Shown: positions 32,677 through 42,707, counted from the stretch's first letter. The stretch: 64,000 bases of DNA from Sedimentisphaerales bacterium (GCA_016927855.1 JAFGLV010000034.1:20637-84636); one strand, 5' to 3'. Notes: generated by a model from the sequence alone, not told the origin. Numbers and translations are program-made.

Positions 32677-34062
32677 TTATAGGGTCCACCCCTCGCGATA
32701 CTGCGGCTTGACGAAGCCGTTGGCGGTCTCGTCGTTGGTCATGCGCATGTTCTCGCCATCCCATTCCAGAAGCTTGTCCGGATTGAGGACCGCGAGGTTG
32801 CCCATGACGACGGTCTCGGTAAACGGCCCGGCGTAGTCGAAATTACTGCTGGCGGCCGGTCCGCCTTTGCAGGCGTTGATCCAGTCCTTCTCGTGCCCGT
32901 CGGGACCCCCTTCGACGCGGCGGATGGTCCTCGGCGGCCTGTTCTGCAAGTAGGCGCGCATCTTGCTCTCGGGGAAGATGCGAGGGTTCTCGCTGTACGT
33001 GCCGCACATGAGCTTGCCCTTGTCGCCGACGAAGATCGTGCCGCTCTCGGGAATCTTGCGTTCGGGCTCAAGGTCATCGGGTCGCTGCGGCAGGATGCCG
33101 CCGTCGTACCAGTGCAGTTTCACCGGAGGCATCCCCTCGCGTGCCGGGAACTGGTAGTGTACCACCTCGGCCGACGGGTACGTTTCCTTGTTGTCGAAGC
33201 GCGTCCACATTTGCTTGACTTCCCAGGAATGGCTGGCTTCGACGCTCGTGGGGTACTTGAGCTTCAACGCCCAGAAAGCCGCGTCCATCACGTGGCACCC
33301 CATGTCGCCCAACGCGCCGGCGCCGAAGTCGATCCAGGCACGCCAGTTGAACGGCAGGTAGGCCGGGTTGTAGGGTCGCATGGGCGACGGACCTACCCAG
33401 AGGTCCCAGTCCAGCGTCTCAGGCACCGGCGGTGTTCCTTCGGGCCGGCCGATCCCCTGAGGCCAGACCGGACGATTCGTCCAGCAGTGCACCTCGCGCA
33501 CGTCGCCGATCGCGCTGTCCTGAATCCATTCGCAGATCAGGCGGACTTCTTCGCTCGAATGGCCCTGGTTGCCCATCTGCGTCTGGACTTTGTACTTGCG
33601 CGCCGCTTCGGTCAGCATGCGCGCTTCCCACACGCTGCGCGTCAGCGGCTTCTGCACGTAGACGTGCTTGCCGCGCTGCATCGCGGCCATCGCGACCACT
33701 GTGTGGAGGTGGTCCGGCGTCGCGATCACGACCGCGTCGATATCCTTCTGCTCGTCGAGCATCTTGCGGAAGTCCGTCCACTTGCGCGCGTTCGGATATT
33801 TCTCGAAAACAGGCGCCGCGTACTTCGAGTCCACATCGCACAAGGCCACGATGTTCTCGTCGGCGCAGTTGGCGATGTTATTCTGGCCCATCCCGCCGAC
33901 GCCGACCCCGGCAATGTTGAGCTTGTTGCTGGGCGCGGTATTGCCGGCACCGCCCAACACGTGGCGAGGGACAACGGTAAACGCCGCGACTGCGGCGGCG
34001 CTGCCAATGAAATCACGCCGGGTGAGTCTGCCGTTTCGTCTGCGAGCATTCGCGTTCTTCAT
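32677..34062 (-). CDS. Tat-exported Gfo/Idh/MocA oxidoreductase 7 (QKP variant)
   Basis: This 461-residue protein has an extended basic n-region ([13 protein letters not shown]) ahead of the Tat motif TRRDFIGS and VVPRHVLGG. It has [10 protein letters not shown] (53-62), TPDHLH and QKP (137-139). The C-terminal signature is [18 protein letters not shown], with an extra loop containing [14 protein letters not shown], and the tail is [18 protein letters not shown] 34062 follows AAGGAA. The HEAT-repeat gene ends 40 bp upstream. Confidence 0.9.
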   Translation of the reverse strand: MKNANARRRNGRLTRRDFIGSAAAVAAFTVVPRHVLGGAGNTAPSNKLNIAGVGVGGMGQNNIANCADENIVALCDVDSKYAAPVFEKYPNARKWTDFRKMLDEQKDIDAVVIATPDHLHTVVAMAAMQRGKHVYVQKPLTRSVWEARMLTEAARKYKVQTQMGNQGHSSEEVRLICEWIQDSAIGDVREVHCWTNRPVWPQGIGRPEGTPPVPETLDWDLWVGPSPMRPYNPAYLPFNWRAWIDFGAGALGDMGCHVMDAAFWALKLKYPTSVEASHSWEVKQMWTRFDNKETYPSAEVVHYQFPAREGMPPVKLHWYDGGILPQRPDDLEPERKIPESGTIFVGDKGKLMCGTYSENPRIFPESKMRAYLQNRPPRTIRRVEGGPDGHEKDWINACKGGPAASSNFDYAGPFTETVVMGNLAVLNPDKLLEWDGENMRMTNDETANGFVKPQYREGWTL

Positions 34063-34102
34063 GGTCGTGTTCCTTCTCAAAATCGGTCTTTGGGGCTCCG
34101 TA

Positions 34103-35527
34103 TCATTGCGCCGCGTCTTCGGACGGTTGCGTCGAACCGAGACCTTTCATGCGATCGATCGCTTCCTGAGCCTGGTCGCGAATCGTGTCGTTCGCGGTCG
34201 TCTTGACGATCCCTTCGAGCCTGCCCAGGGCTTGCTGGGGATGGCCTTCGCCGAGGCGTCCGGCGATCTGAACCACCGCCGATTCGGCCTCCAAACGCAG
34301 CGCCGGATCGCTGACATACCCAGCGGCCATTTCCAGCGCCGCCAGCGAGGTCGCGCCGGACAGACCCGACAGCACGCGTTTCTTCTCGACCGCGTTAGGT
34401 GCCAGGTCCATCGCCTGCTGGTACAGCTCGACGGCCTGCGGCGCCGGCAGGTCGCCGCGCCGAGCCAGCAACCGAACGAACCCGCGCAAGGCCAGGATTC
34501 TGTGTACCTGGCTGTCGGCGGTCTGGGCGATCTTCAGCAGGTCATCCGACGGTTCCGGCGTAGGCCAGTCGGCCAGCGCTCGGATCGCCGCGTCGCGGAC
34601 GTCCGCGTCCTGGCTGCGGAGCGCCGCTCTCAACGTCGGCAGGCCGCCGTTGTCGCCTATGCGTCCGAGCACACGCAAGACAGAAGGCTGATTCGTGGCG
34701 TCTTTAACTGTCGCCAGGGCCGCCGAGAGCACTGTTTGAGCCTGACGGTTCGGGTCCTCGATCTTGTGGACCACCCCCGCGACGGTGATTTCCGCCTCGG
34801 TCTGTTCGGCTCGATTCGTCAGGCTCAATAGGAATCGCAACAGCGAGGGGATGTCCTTCGGCTCGGCCACGACCCTCAGCATCCTGAGTGACTCAATGCG
34901 CACTCTCCGATTCTCGTCCTCGGCCGCGGCCAGCAGGGTCTGCGCACCCTGGGCGATATTGCGCTCGCCTACCGCGCGAATCAACTCAACCTTCGCATTC
35001 GCAGAGGCGGAGGCAATCTCGTTCATGACGGTCGCGTCCGTCTCTGGGCCGCGCAATCGATACAGGCTCGCCCGTGCCGCCGCCTGCTCGGCTCCTTTGG
35101 TCTCGGCGGCGCGCCGGGCCAGGAGCAAGACGTTCGACGCATCGCCCAACTGGCCGACAGCCTTCAGCGCCGCCACGCGCACCGATTCATCCGCATGGCC
35201 GCCGGCGGCAACGACCGCCGGAAGCACCGTCGCGTCACCTCGATCGCCCAACGTCGAAAGCAGTTGCACCTGGAGTGGTGGAGAGAGCTTGGGAAGTTCC
35301 GCCGCCAGCGCCTGGGTAAGAGCCGAACCTGGGATGTCCCTGGCGAGGGCAATCGCGCCCGCCTGTCTCTCGGCGTCACCGCTGGCAAGTTCCTCGATCA
35401 CCAGATTGACGATTTCCTGGTCACCTTCGTCGGCTTGCACCTCCAGGAGGCCGCACATAAGCAGCGCGCAAACAAATGTCGCTATCGACAGCAGGCAGTG
35501 TCTCTTCAGCCGCAAAACGTACCCCAT
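34103..35527 (-). CDS. exported HEAT-repeat protein
   Basis: This 474-residue protein has a signal peptide ending near LLEVQA (about 1-32) and then almost wholly helical HEAT-like repeats, for example [15 protein letters not shown] and [13 protein letters not shown]. No catalytic motif is visible. HEAT solenoids usually serve as binding scaffolds. It sits between oxidoreductase 7 and a second HEAT-repeat protein. In planctomycete genomes such repeats accompany PmoA- and ThuA-type sugar genes; a scaffold for the secreted enzymes is possible but unproven. ATG follows GAGGTA closely. Confidence 0.8.
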   Translation of the reverse strand: MGYVLRLKRHCLLSIATFVCALLMCGLLEVQADEGDQEIVNLVIEELASGDAERQAGAIALARDIPGSALTQALAAELPKLSPPLQVQLLSTLGDRGDATVLPAVVAAGGHADESVRVAALKAVGQLGDASNVLLLARRAAETKGAEQAAARASLYRLRGPETDATVMNEIASASANAKVELIRAVGERNIAQGAQTLLAAAEDENRRVRIESLRMLRVVAEPKDIPSLLRFLLSLTNRAEQTEAEITVAGVVHKIEDPNRQAQTVLSAALATVKDATNQPSVLRVLGRIGDNGGLPTLRAALRSQDADVRDAAIRALADWPTPEPSDDLLKIAQTADSQVHRILALRGFVRLLARRGDLPAPQAVELYQQAMDLAPNAVEKKRVLSGLSGATSLAALEMAAGYVSDPALRLEAESAVVQIAGRLGEGHPQQALGRLEGIVKTTANDTIRDQAQEAIDRMKGLGSTQPSEDAAQ

Positions 35528-35657
35528 TACCTCACGTGGTTCTCAACCTACATTCACGTTAACTCGGCACTCGTGCCGCCAAGGCTTTGTAGCCGGTCGA
35601 CGCAGGCATGACGCCTGCCCCTGCGTCTCGGCGCGAGACCGAACGGACGTCGATATT

Positions 35658-36362
35658 TCACCGACTGCTGACGGCATCCCGCATGCCTCGCAAGGCCGCG
35701 GTGCGCACCAGTTGCGGCACACCCGTCGCAGTCAACGATTGGTAGATTTTCCGCGCACCGGCCCTGTCGCCCTCCGCCACCATCCGGTCGGCGCACGTCA
35801 GGCGTGCATCGTACAGGGCAGGTTTAACCTTCTCGGAGACACCGTCAGCGACCTGGGCCAAGGCGTTGGCCGCCTCGGCGCCGCCCATCTTGCCCAGCGC
35901 GCTGACAGCGGCACAAGCAAGCGCCTCGTCGGAGCTGCGCGCGAGCTTGGCGGTCTCGGAAACCGCGTCGCGGCAGGCGCGATTGCCCAGCGTGTTGACG
36001 ATCCCGATCTTGGCTTTGCCTTCGGCCCGTGGCAGCGCCGCCAACAGAGCTTTGTCGACGGCCGGCCCGGGGATGCGCTCCAGGGCATAGCGCGCCATGT
36101 CCGAGAGCTTCTCGTCGGTCAGCAGCTTGGCCAGCGCCGGCACGCAGTCGTCGTTGCCGATGATGCTCAACTCGCGACAAACGTACTGCTTGGCCGCATA
36201 CTTGGCGTCGGAATCCAGCACGCTCAGCAGCGCCGTGCGAATGTTCTTCAGCTCAGTTTCGTTGCCGAAGCTGGCGCGGATGTGGTCGCTCAATTCCGTG
36301 AGCGGCACGCGGCTCTGACCCCAATCATACGTCGTCTTCAACGCTTCTATCTGCTGTTCCAT
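35658..36362 (-). CDS. HEAT-repeat protein without signal peptide
   Basis: This 234-residue helical protein has three to four HEAT-like repeats (CRELSIIGNDDCVPALAKLL, MARYALERIPG, VNTLGNRACRD, AVSALGKMGG). No signal peptide or membrane segment is seen at the chosen ATG, unlike the neighbouring HEAT protein. It begins 19 bp after the ThuA gene ends and is followed after 130 bp by the larger HEAT gene. It could be a piece of one ancestral longer protein: the 130-bp gap has no frame joining the two, so I keep them separate. Confidence 0.75.
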   Translation of the reverse strand: MEQQIEALKTTYDWGQSRVPLTELSDHIRASFGNETELKNIRTALLSVLDSDAKYAAKQYVCRELSIIGNDDCVPALAKLLTDEKLSDMARYALERIPGPAVDKALLAALPRAEGKAKIGIVNTLGNRACRDAVSETAKLARSSDEALACAAVSALGKMGGAEAANALAQVADGVSEKVKPALYDARLTCADRMVAEGDRAGARKIYQSLTATGVPQLVRTAALRGMRDAVSSR

Positions 36363-36381
36363 CTCTTGTCCCTTCTCTGCG

Positions 36382-37281
36382 TCATTCGACAGGCTTGGTA
36401 TCCACCTTCAGGTCGCCAAAAGCAAACTGGATGCCGTCCAGGTAGTGCTGCAGGATAACCGGGGTCTGGAAGACCTCGTCGTTGTGCCCGAGCGAGCAGT
36501 AGAACACGCGTCCATCGCCCCAGCTCTTGATCCAAGAGATACCGGTGTCGTCATCCGTCGGCTTCTCCGCCCTGCTCTTGGTCGCCGGGTCGCTCATGTC
36601 GAGGCTCATCAGCACCCGCTGTTTGCTGCGTGAGTACAACGGCGGCTCCGTGCGATAGATTTCATCCCTGATCTTGAAACCTCGCAAGCCTCTGAAGGCT
36701 TGCATCAACGGATGTCCTGGATCGTCGATCTTGATCGCCACGGTCACGTTGCTGGTCCAGGGATGGCCGGTGAACTTGCCGCCCATCATTTCCTGGCCTT
36801 CGGGCCAACTGTAGAAGTTGTCGGTGGCCGCGTGGACACCGACGATGCCTTTGCCGCTTTTGACGAAGTCCATCAGCGCCTGGCAGCGCTCCGGCGTCGT
36901 CGCAGGATCGAACTTCAAGGTCGTCGTGTTGTTTAAGCACACTACATCGAACTCAGCCAACCTCTCGGGCGTGAATACCGCGTAGTCATCCGTGCAGACC
37001 ACGTCGAACAGGCCGGTCTTTTTGCCCATGATCTCTAGCGCTTTGTTCACCACCGGAATGCTCGTGTGGAAGAAAGTCTCGCAGCGCCAGAAGATGAGCA
37101 TCTTCTTCTTAGGCGCGTCAACCGTCGGTTTCGAGGGCATGGCGGCTTCAATCTTCGCAATCTCCTCGTCCGACAACTGGCGCAACTGTCTGGACGACTG
37201 CGCCCACAACGGTCCCGCCACCAGCAGCAGACAGACCGAACCCAACGCCAGAGGCCCGATTATACTCGAAACGTTCTTCAT
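36382..37281 (-). CDS. secreted ThuA-domain protein
   Basis: This 299-residue protein has a signal peptide (about 1-27) and a ThuA (class I glutamine amidotransferase-like) domain from about 58 to the end. Motifs are LIFWRCETFFHTSIP, VCLNNTTT, GKGIVGVHAATDNFYSWPEG and GDGRVFYCSLGHNDEVFQ. ThuA proteins act with Gfo/Idh-type ThuB in oxidising disaccharides to 3-keto forms in rhizobia, and in planctomycetes they are a recurrent exported family. Its position in the oxidoreductase cluster fits that role. The start follows GAAAGGAAGG. Confidence 0.87.
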   Translation of the reverse strand: MKNVSSIIGPLALGSVCLLLVAGPLWAQSSRQLRQLSDEEIAKIEAAMPSKPTVDAPKKKMLIFWRCETFFHTSIPVVNKALEIMGKKTGLFDVVCTDDYAVFTPERLAEFDVVCLNNTTTLKFDPATTPERCQALMDFVKSGKGIVGVHAATDNFYSWPEGQEMMGGKFTGHPWTSNVTVAIKIDDPGHPLMQAFRGLRGFKIRDEIYRTEPPLYSRSKQRVLMSLDMSDPATKSRAEKPTDDDTGISWIKSWGDGRVFYCSLGHNDEVFQTPVILQHYLDGIQFAFGDLKVDTKPVE

Positions 37282-37354
37282 CTTGCCTTCCTTTCAGTGT
37301 CTTTGCACTCAACCGTGTCAGCACGAAGCTGAATCATGTCAATATGACGGCCTC

Positions 37355-38716
37355 TCACAAATGCCATGGACTGTGCATGGGCTGGATGAGCCACCGATTG
37401 GCCTCAGGGTCGCCAACGATCTCCTCCTTGAGCGGGTCCCACTTGAAGCCTCGTCCCGTTATCATCGCGAGATTGAGCAGGTGACAGATCGTCGCGGTGC
37501 GATGGCCCACCTCGGCAGGCGCTACCGGGTCCTGGCGCGTCTTGACGGCGTCGAGAAAATTGCGATGGTGCTCGGGGCTGCGACCGAGGTGAATCTCGTC
37601 GGGTCCGATGACCTCCTTGAGCAGCGACTCGGGGCTCGCTTCGAGCCGGCCGCCATGGATGTGGATGAAGATCCAGCCGTCGGTCCCCTCGAACTTCAGG
37701 CCGCGGTCGCCGTCATCGCGCCCGACCATCTTGACGCCGTTGGTATAGGTACACTCGAAGCTGTATTTCAGGAACGTGTCGTACAGGCCGGTGGCAGGGC
37801 GCCAGCCTTGCGCCGACAGCTCCACCGGTCCGGTGTCGTCCGTATTGTTGCCGAGCTGGGCCAGGTCGATGATGTGGGCCCCTCGGTCGGTCATCTCGCC
37901 GCCGCCGTAATCGAGGATGAACCGCCACCAGAAGTGGCAGGCCCGCTCAGTGTAGGGCCGCCAGGGTGTGTGACCTTGCCACATCTCCCAGTCCAGGCTT
38001 GCAGGCACCGGCATCGGTGGAAACGATGTGCCGGCCAGTTTCGCGATTTCCAGGTGGTGGGGATCGCTAGACGGCAAATTCACGCGAATCGTGTGCAGCT
38101 TGCCGATGCGCCCATTGCGGATCAGCTCGCACGCGAAGCGCACGCTGTCGTTTGACCGTTCGTGGCTGCCGGTCTGGAGGACGCGCGCGTATTTCTTGAC
38201 GGTGTCGCGGATGGCCTTGCTCTCAGGGATGCTGTTGGCCAAGGGCTTTTCACAATAAATGTCCTTCCCCGCCTTAGCGGCGGCGACCGAGATCACCCCA
38301 TGCCAATGGTCCGGCGTGCACACCGTCACGGCGTCGATGTCGTCACGCGCCAGCAGGTCGCGAAAGTCGGCGTACGCCTCGCAGCCTTTGTACCCGCCGG
38401 AGGGCGCGTTCGAGCCATAGTAGGCCTCTACCAGGCGCTTGGCAGGTTCGCGACCAGCGCCGCCGTCTTTGTAGTCTCTGTCCACGTCACAAACCGCGAC
38501 GACCTGAACGTCGGCGTTGCGCAAGAACGCGTTCATGTTATACGTTCCCTGGCCTCCCACGCCGATGCAGCCCATCACGATCCGCGCGCTCGGCGCCACA
38601 TTGCCCTGGCCGCCCAATGCCGAGGCGGGAATGAGATATGGCACCCCTACCGCCGCGACCGAAGCGCCCGCGGCTCGACCCAGAAACTGGCGACGCGAAT
38701 ATGTGTGCTTCTTCAT
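37355..38716 (-). CDS. Tat-exported Gfo/Idh/MocA oxidoreductase 8
   Basis: This 453-residue protein has a Tat signal (SRRQFLGR ... ASALGGQG), IGVGGQGTYN (51-60), TPDHWHG and EKP (156-158). The first half contains a loop (KDGGAGREPAKRL ... GSNAPSGGYKG) absent from copies 2-7. The C-terminal signature differs: GGGEMTDRGAHIIDLAQL. The tail is EANRWLIQPMHSPWHL. Copies 8, 9 and 10 form a second subfamily. ATG 38716 follows GGAGGCAAG. It lies 20 bp before oxidoreductase 9. Confidence 0.9.
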   Translation of the reverse strand: MKKHTYSRRQFLGRAAGASVAAVGVPYLIPASALGGQGNVAPSARIVMGCIGVGGQGTYNMNAFLRNADVQVVAVCDVDRDYKDGGAGREPAKRLVEAYYGSNAPSGGYKGCEAYADFRDLLARDDIDAVTVCTPDHWHGVISVAAAKAGKDIYCEKPLANSIPESKAIRDTVKKYARVLQTGSHERSNDSVRFACELIRNGRIGKLHTIRVNLPSSDPHHLEIAKLAGTSFPPMPVPASLDWEMWQGHTPWRPYTERACHFWWRFILDYGGGEMTDRGAHIIDLAQLGNNTDDTGPVELSAQGWRPATGLYDTFLKYSFECTYTNGVKMVGRDDGDRGLKFEGTDGWIFIHIHGGRLEASPESLLKEVIGPDEIHLGRSPEHHRNFLDAVKTRQDPVAPAEVGHRTATICHLLNLAMITGRGFKWDPLKEEIVGDPEANRWLIQPMHSPWHL

Positions 38717-38736
38717 GGCTTGCCTCCGTCTGTCGG

Positions 38737-40041
38737 CTACAGATGCCACGGACCGCGCATGGGCCGGGACATCAGCCGCGTTGCCGCGTCGTCGCTGACG
38801 AATTCCAGCTTATCGGGGTCCCACTGCACCTTACGGCCCAGGAGCATCGCGATCTCTCCCAGGTGGCCCACCGTGATCGAGCGATACGCGATATCGATCG
38901 GCGTGACGGTCTCGTTGCGCGTCTTGACGCAATCGAGGAAGTTCTGAGTGTGGTCCCGGCTGTCGTACAGGTGCGTCTCATTGGCGCCGATGACCTCGTC
39001 GAGAATGCTGGCCGGCTCCGCCCAGAGTCCGCTGCGATTGACGTGAATCCAGCCCTTCGCGCCGTACCAGCAGGTGCCCATCCCATGCGGAAGCTGCTGA
39101 TCGTTGGCGACGACCATCGTCAGATCGTTGGCATACTTGCACGTGAACTTGTAGGCGGTCGGCACGTCGTAGATGCCATCACGCGGAAACTCGCCTTTGC
39201 CTTCGACCTCGACGGGACCGGTCCGGTCCAGCCCCAGACCCCAGTGCGCGATATCGATATGATGGCCCGCCCAGTCGGTAAGCTGGCCGCCCGAGTAGTC
39301 CATGATCCAGCGCCAGTCCCAATGGGGTGCCTGATCGCTGTACCTGATGAACGAGCGCCACGGCGCCGGTCCCAGCCAGAAGTCCCAATCCAGCCCTTCC
39401 GGCACAGGGGAAACGGGCGGATTGCCCGAGCCGCCTCCGGTGGGCAAGCCAACCTCCACCATCCCGACCTTGCCAACGCGACCGTTGATGACCAGTTCGC
39501 ACGCGCGCCGGAACCGCTCCTGCGATCGCTGCCAGCTTCCGGTCTGCCAGATGCGGTTGTAGCGTTCGACCGCTTCGACCATCAGCTTGCCTTCGTGAAT
39601 CGTCCGCGCCAGGGGTTTCTCGCCGTACATGTCCTTGCCCGCCCGCGCGCCTGCGATGACGGGAATCGCGTGCCAGTGGTCGGGCACCGCCAGGGACAGC
39701 GCGTCGATATCACTCCGCGCGATCAACTCGCGGAAGTCGTGGTAGGTCGCACAGTCACGATTGCCATACTTCTCATCGACGGTCCGCTTGGCCTGAGCCA
39801 GGCGCCTCCGGTCCACGTCACAGACCGCCACGACACGGGCGTCGGACTTGCTGAGGAAGCCATTCATGTTGCTGGTGCCTTGCGAGCCGACGCCGATACA
39901 GCCCAGCGTGATCTTATTGCTCGGCGCTTCGGCGCCCAGGACGGACGAAAGAACGACATAGGGAAACACTACCACGCTCGCGGCTGCACCGGTCGCGGTC
40001 TTGAGAAACGCGCGACGGTCGATCTTCTTGCCCTCTTTCAC
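38737..40041 (-). CDS. Tat-exported Gfo/Idh/MocA oxidoreductase 9
   Basis: This 434-residue protein starts at GTG with Tat signal DRRAFLKT, followed by IGVGSQGTSN (49-58), VPDHWHA and EKP (141-143). The C-terminal signature is GGQLTDWAGHHIDIAHW, and the tail is TRLMSRPMRGPWHL. The ribosome site is weak (AAAGGG about 10 bp upstream). It is separated from copy 8 by 20 bp and from copy 10 by 25 bp, so these three are one tight tandem set. Confidence 0.9.
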   Translation of the reverse strand: MKEGKKIDRRAFLKTATGAAASVVVFPYVVLSSVLGAEAPSNKITLGCIGVGSQGTSNMNGFLSKSDARVVAVCDVDRRRLAQAKRTVDEKYGNRDCATYHDFRELIARSDIDALSLAVPDHWHAIPVIAGARAGKDMYGEKPLARTIHEGKLMVEAVERYNRIWQTGSWQRSQERFRRACELVINGRVGKVGMVEVGLPTGGGSGNPPVSPVPEGLDWDFWLGPAPWRSFIRYSDQAPHWDWRWIMDYSGGQLTDWAGHHIDIAHWGLGLDRTGPVEVEGKGEFPRDGIYDVPTAYKFTCKYANDLTMVVANDQQLPHGMGTCWYGAKGWIHVNRSGLWAEPASILDEVIGANETHLYDSRDHTQNFLDCVKTRNETVTPIDIAYRSITVGHLGEIAMLLGRKVQWDPDKLEFVSDDAATRLMSRPMRGPWHL

Positions 40042-40066
40042 CGCTAAACCCTTTCACCCACGAATG

Positions 40067-41365
40067 TTAGGCCTGCCACGGACTGCGATAAGACCTCGAC
40101 AGCAGGCGGTTGGCTTCGTCGTCTCCGACGAACACCTCCTTCTCGGGGTCCCAGCGCAGAGGTCTTTGCAGCTTGTAGGCGATGTTGCCCAGGTGACAGA
40201 CCGTCACCGACCGGCAACCCGTCTCGATGTCACAGACCGGTTTGGCGCGCTTGCGGATCGCGTCCAGCCAGTCCACGTAATGATTGTTGCTTTCGTAGAG
40301 ATGAATCTCGTCGGGCTTGATCTGGACGTCTTTCAACTCCTCAGGTGACGTTCTCAGGTGGCCTCGATTCGTCTCGACGATCCCCTTTGTCCCGCTGAAC
40401 AGGACGCCGTTAGCGTTGTCGCGTACCATCGTCACGCCGGAAGCGTACTTGTACGTCAACACCCTGTAATCTTTGCCGTCGGGCGGGATGATCTCGACGG
40501 GACCACTCTCGTCCATCCCCATAGCCCACTGGGCGATGTCGAAGTGGTGCGCACCCCAGTCGGTCATGGCGCCGCCGCCGAATTCGCTGTGATACCGCCA
40601 GTTCGGGAAGACATCCTGGCTGATATGGGGAGAAAGGTCGCTGTTGTAGGTCCGCCACAACGCGGGTCCGAGCCATCGGTCCCAGTCGAGATAGTCCGGG
40701 ACCGTCTCAGCCGGCAGAGGCTGATCGGCGGGCGGGCCGCCCACACCGACCGTGATATGCTGTAGGTCACCGATATACCCGTTGCGAACCAACTCGCAGC
40801 CCAGGCGGAAATGCCAGTCGGACCGCTGCATGCTGCCGGTCTGGAACACGCGATTGTAACGCCGCACCGCGTTGACCATCGCGCGAGCTTCGGCGATCGT
40901 CTGCGACAGCGGTTTCTCGCAGTAGATGTCCTTACCTACCCTCGCGGCTTCGATCACACCGATCGCATGCCAATGGTCCGGCGTCGCGATCACGACGGCA
41001 TCGATGTCCGCGCGGGCCAGCAACTCGCGGAACTCACCGGCGGCGCCGCAACCCTGGTAAGATGCGCCACTTCGGCGCGCATAATGCTCGTCGCTGATGC
41101 GCTTGGCGCGTTCGAGCTTGAGCTTGTCCACATCGCAGACCGCGAGCACCTGGGCCCCGCGAGCGTTGAGAAACGATTGCAGCAGGTAGGTGCCCTGCTT
41201 GCCACAGCCGATGAAGCCAAGAGTGATGCGCTCGCTTGCGGCAGTGTTGCCGTCCTGTCCGAGAGCGGAAGAACTGACGAGGTGAGGGATTCCCACCACC
41301 CCCACGGCAGTCCCGGCCGCCTTCGCAAGGAATTGACGCCGAGTCACGCCACTTGTGCTGGCCAT
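40067..41365 (-). CDS. Tat-exported Gfo/Idh/MocA oxidoreductase 10
   Basis: This 432-residue protein has a Tat signal (TRRQFLAK ... SALGQDG), FIGCGKQGTY (51-60), TPDHWHA and EKP (150-152). The C-terminal signature is GGAMTDWGAHHFDIAQW, and the tail is EANRLLSRSYRSPWQA. ATG 41365 follows GGGGAAA. The 54 in-frame codons upstream run into the isomerase gene and look non-coding (Arg/Ser/Pro-rich). It is followed by copies 9 and 8 and preceded by the isomerase at 67 bp. Confidence 0.9.
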   Translation of the reverse strand: MASTSGVTRRQFLAKAAGTAVGVVGIPHLVSSSALGQDGNTAASERITLGFIGCGKQGTYLLQSFLNARGAQVLAVCDVDKLKLERAKRISDEHYARRSGASYQGCGAAGEFRELLARADIDAVVIATPDHWHAIGVIEAARVGKDIYCEKPLSQTIAEARAMVNAVRRYNRVFQTGSMQRSDWHFRLGCELVRNGYIGDLQHITVGVGGPPADQPLPAETVPDYLDWDRWLGPALWRTYNSDLSPHISQDVFPNWRYHSEFGGGAMTDWGAHHFDIAQWAMGMDESGPVEIIPPDGKDYRVLTYKYASGVTMVRDNANGVLFSGTKGIVETNRGHLRTSPEELKDVQIKPDEIHLYESNNHYVDWLDAIRKRAKPVCDIETGCRSVTVCHLGNIAYKLQRPLRWDPEKEVFVGDDEANRLLSRSYRSPWQA

Positions 41366-41432
41366 GCTGCTTTCCCCAGGTGCCGACCGGGCCTGCACGC
41401 TCGGTGGCGTCCAGGCCCGATCTCGTTGTCTG

Positions 41433-42434
41433 CTACTTCTTCTCGAAGGCCGCGTCGAAGGCGATCTGCGACGGCTTAAAATCGGCCTTCTTGATCGCCG
41501 CACAGGCCTCGGCGGCGCCGTGCTCACGATCCATGCGGCCGTCCTCCCATTCGATCGAGAGCGGCCCTTGGTATCCCACGTCGTTCAGCGCGACGATGAT
41601 CTCCTCGAAGTTGATGTCGCCGTGCCCGATAGAGCGGAAGTCCCAGTACCGGCGCGGGTCGCCGAAATCGACATGACCGCCGAAAACACCGACCGTCCCG
41701 TCCCCGTGGCCCCACCAGACGTCTTTCATGTGAGCGTGGAAGATACGCTCCGAGAACGTGCGGATGAACTTGACGTAATCGACGCCCTGATAGCCGAGAT
41801 GGCTCGGGTCGTAGTTGAAGCCGAAGGATTCGTGTCCCTTGACCGCTTCGAGCGCCCGCTGGGCGGAAGCGATGTCGAAGGCGATCTCCGTCGGATGGAC
41901 CTCCAACGCGAACTTGATTCCTTCCTTCTTGAAGGCGTCGAGGATCGGCGTCCAGCGCTTGGCGAAGTCATCGTAACCGGCTTTGATCATCTCCGGCGAA
42001 GCCGGCGGAAAGGAGTACAGCAGGTGCCAGATCGAGCTGCCGGTGAAGCCGTTGACGACCTTGACGCCCAGCTTCTTGGCAGCCTTGGCGGTGTCGATCA
42101 CGCTCTGGGCAGCGCGCTTCTTAATCCCCTCGGGCTGGCCGTCGCCCCACATTTCAGGCGAGAGGATGGCTTTGTGCCGTGCGTCGATGTTGTCGCACAC
42201 ACACTGGCCGACTAGGTGTGTCGAGATCGCGAACACCTCCAGACCGTGCTTCTCGAGCATGTCGCGCTTGGCTTTGCAGTAGTTGGGGTCCGCTAGCGCC
42301 TTGTTGACTTCGAAGTGGTCGCCCCAGCAGGCCACCTCCAGGCCATCGAAGCCCCAGCTCGCCGCCTTCTTGGCCAGCTCCTCCAAAGGCAGGTCCGCCC
42401 ATTGTCCGGTGAAAAGCGTAACAGGTCTAGCCAT
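41433..42434 (-). CDS. TIM-barrel sugar isomerase/epimerase
   Basis: This 333-residue cytoplasmic protein (no signal peptide) has the xylose-isomerase-like AP2EC fold. Motifs in order are [68 protein letters not shown] and [11 protein letters not shown]. These include the E-D-H-E residues that bind the metal in this superfamily. It would convert the keto sugar or inositol products that reach the cytoplasm. It is the first gene of the 20-kb run, behind the promoter at 42522-42549, with AAGGAG just ahead of ATG. Unlike the TIM barrel fused to DUF1080 it is not exported. Confidence 0.88.
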   Translation of the reverse strand: MARPVTLFTGQWADLPLEELAKKAASWGFDGLEVACWGDHFEVNKALADPNYCKAKRDMLEKHGLEVFAISTHLVGQCVCDNIDARHKAILSPEMWGDGQPEGIKKRAAQSVIDTAKAAKKLGVKVVNGFTGSSIWHLLYSFPPASPEMIKAGYDDFAKRWTPILDAFKKEGIKFALEVHPTEIAFDIASAQRALEAVKGHESFGFNYDPSHLGYQGVDYVKFIRTFSERIFHAHMKDVWWGHGDGTVGVFGGHVDFGDPRRYWDFRSIGHGDINFEEIIVALNDVGYQGPLSIEWEDGRMDREHGAAEACAAIKKADFKPSQIAFDAAFEKK

Positions 42435-42521
42435 CTCCTTGTCTCCTTATGAAATCCAGTTCCCGGCTATTCCGAAGCGATTCCGTCTCCTGCAAAGAAC
42501 ACTTACCGTTTGCGATTGACT

Positions 42522-42549
42522 ATTGTACCGACGACGGGTGCCCAGGCAA
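42522..42549 (-). promoter_or_regulatory. predicted promoter of the 20-kb oxidoreductase run
   Basis: On the minus strand TTGCCT (42544-42549) and TACAAT (42522-42527) are 16 bp apart. The isomerase start lies about 85 bp downstream. Fifteen minus-strand genes follow with gaps of at most 130 bp. Confidence 0.55.
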
Positions 42550-42707
42550 CGTATTTTCCAGGGCATCGGCGCCCAACCGACACGGCGCACGGCGCGATGC
42601 AACTTCATGGGGACTCTTCACTTAGACACGAACGAAAAGACCACCACCAACCGCAATTAGATGTTAGTTGCGCCCGGCCGAATGGTGTTACACGGCACTT
42701 TTGGGCC

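Noticed and set aside
34103..36362. a single HEAT-repeat gene broken by frameshift
   Set aside because: The two frames are separated by 130 bp, each with its own start and plausible ribosome site, and the larger one has its own signal peptide.
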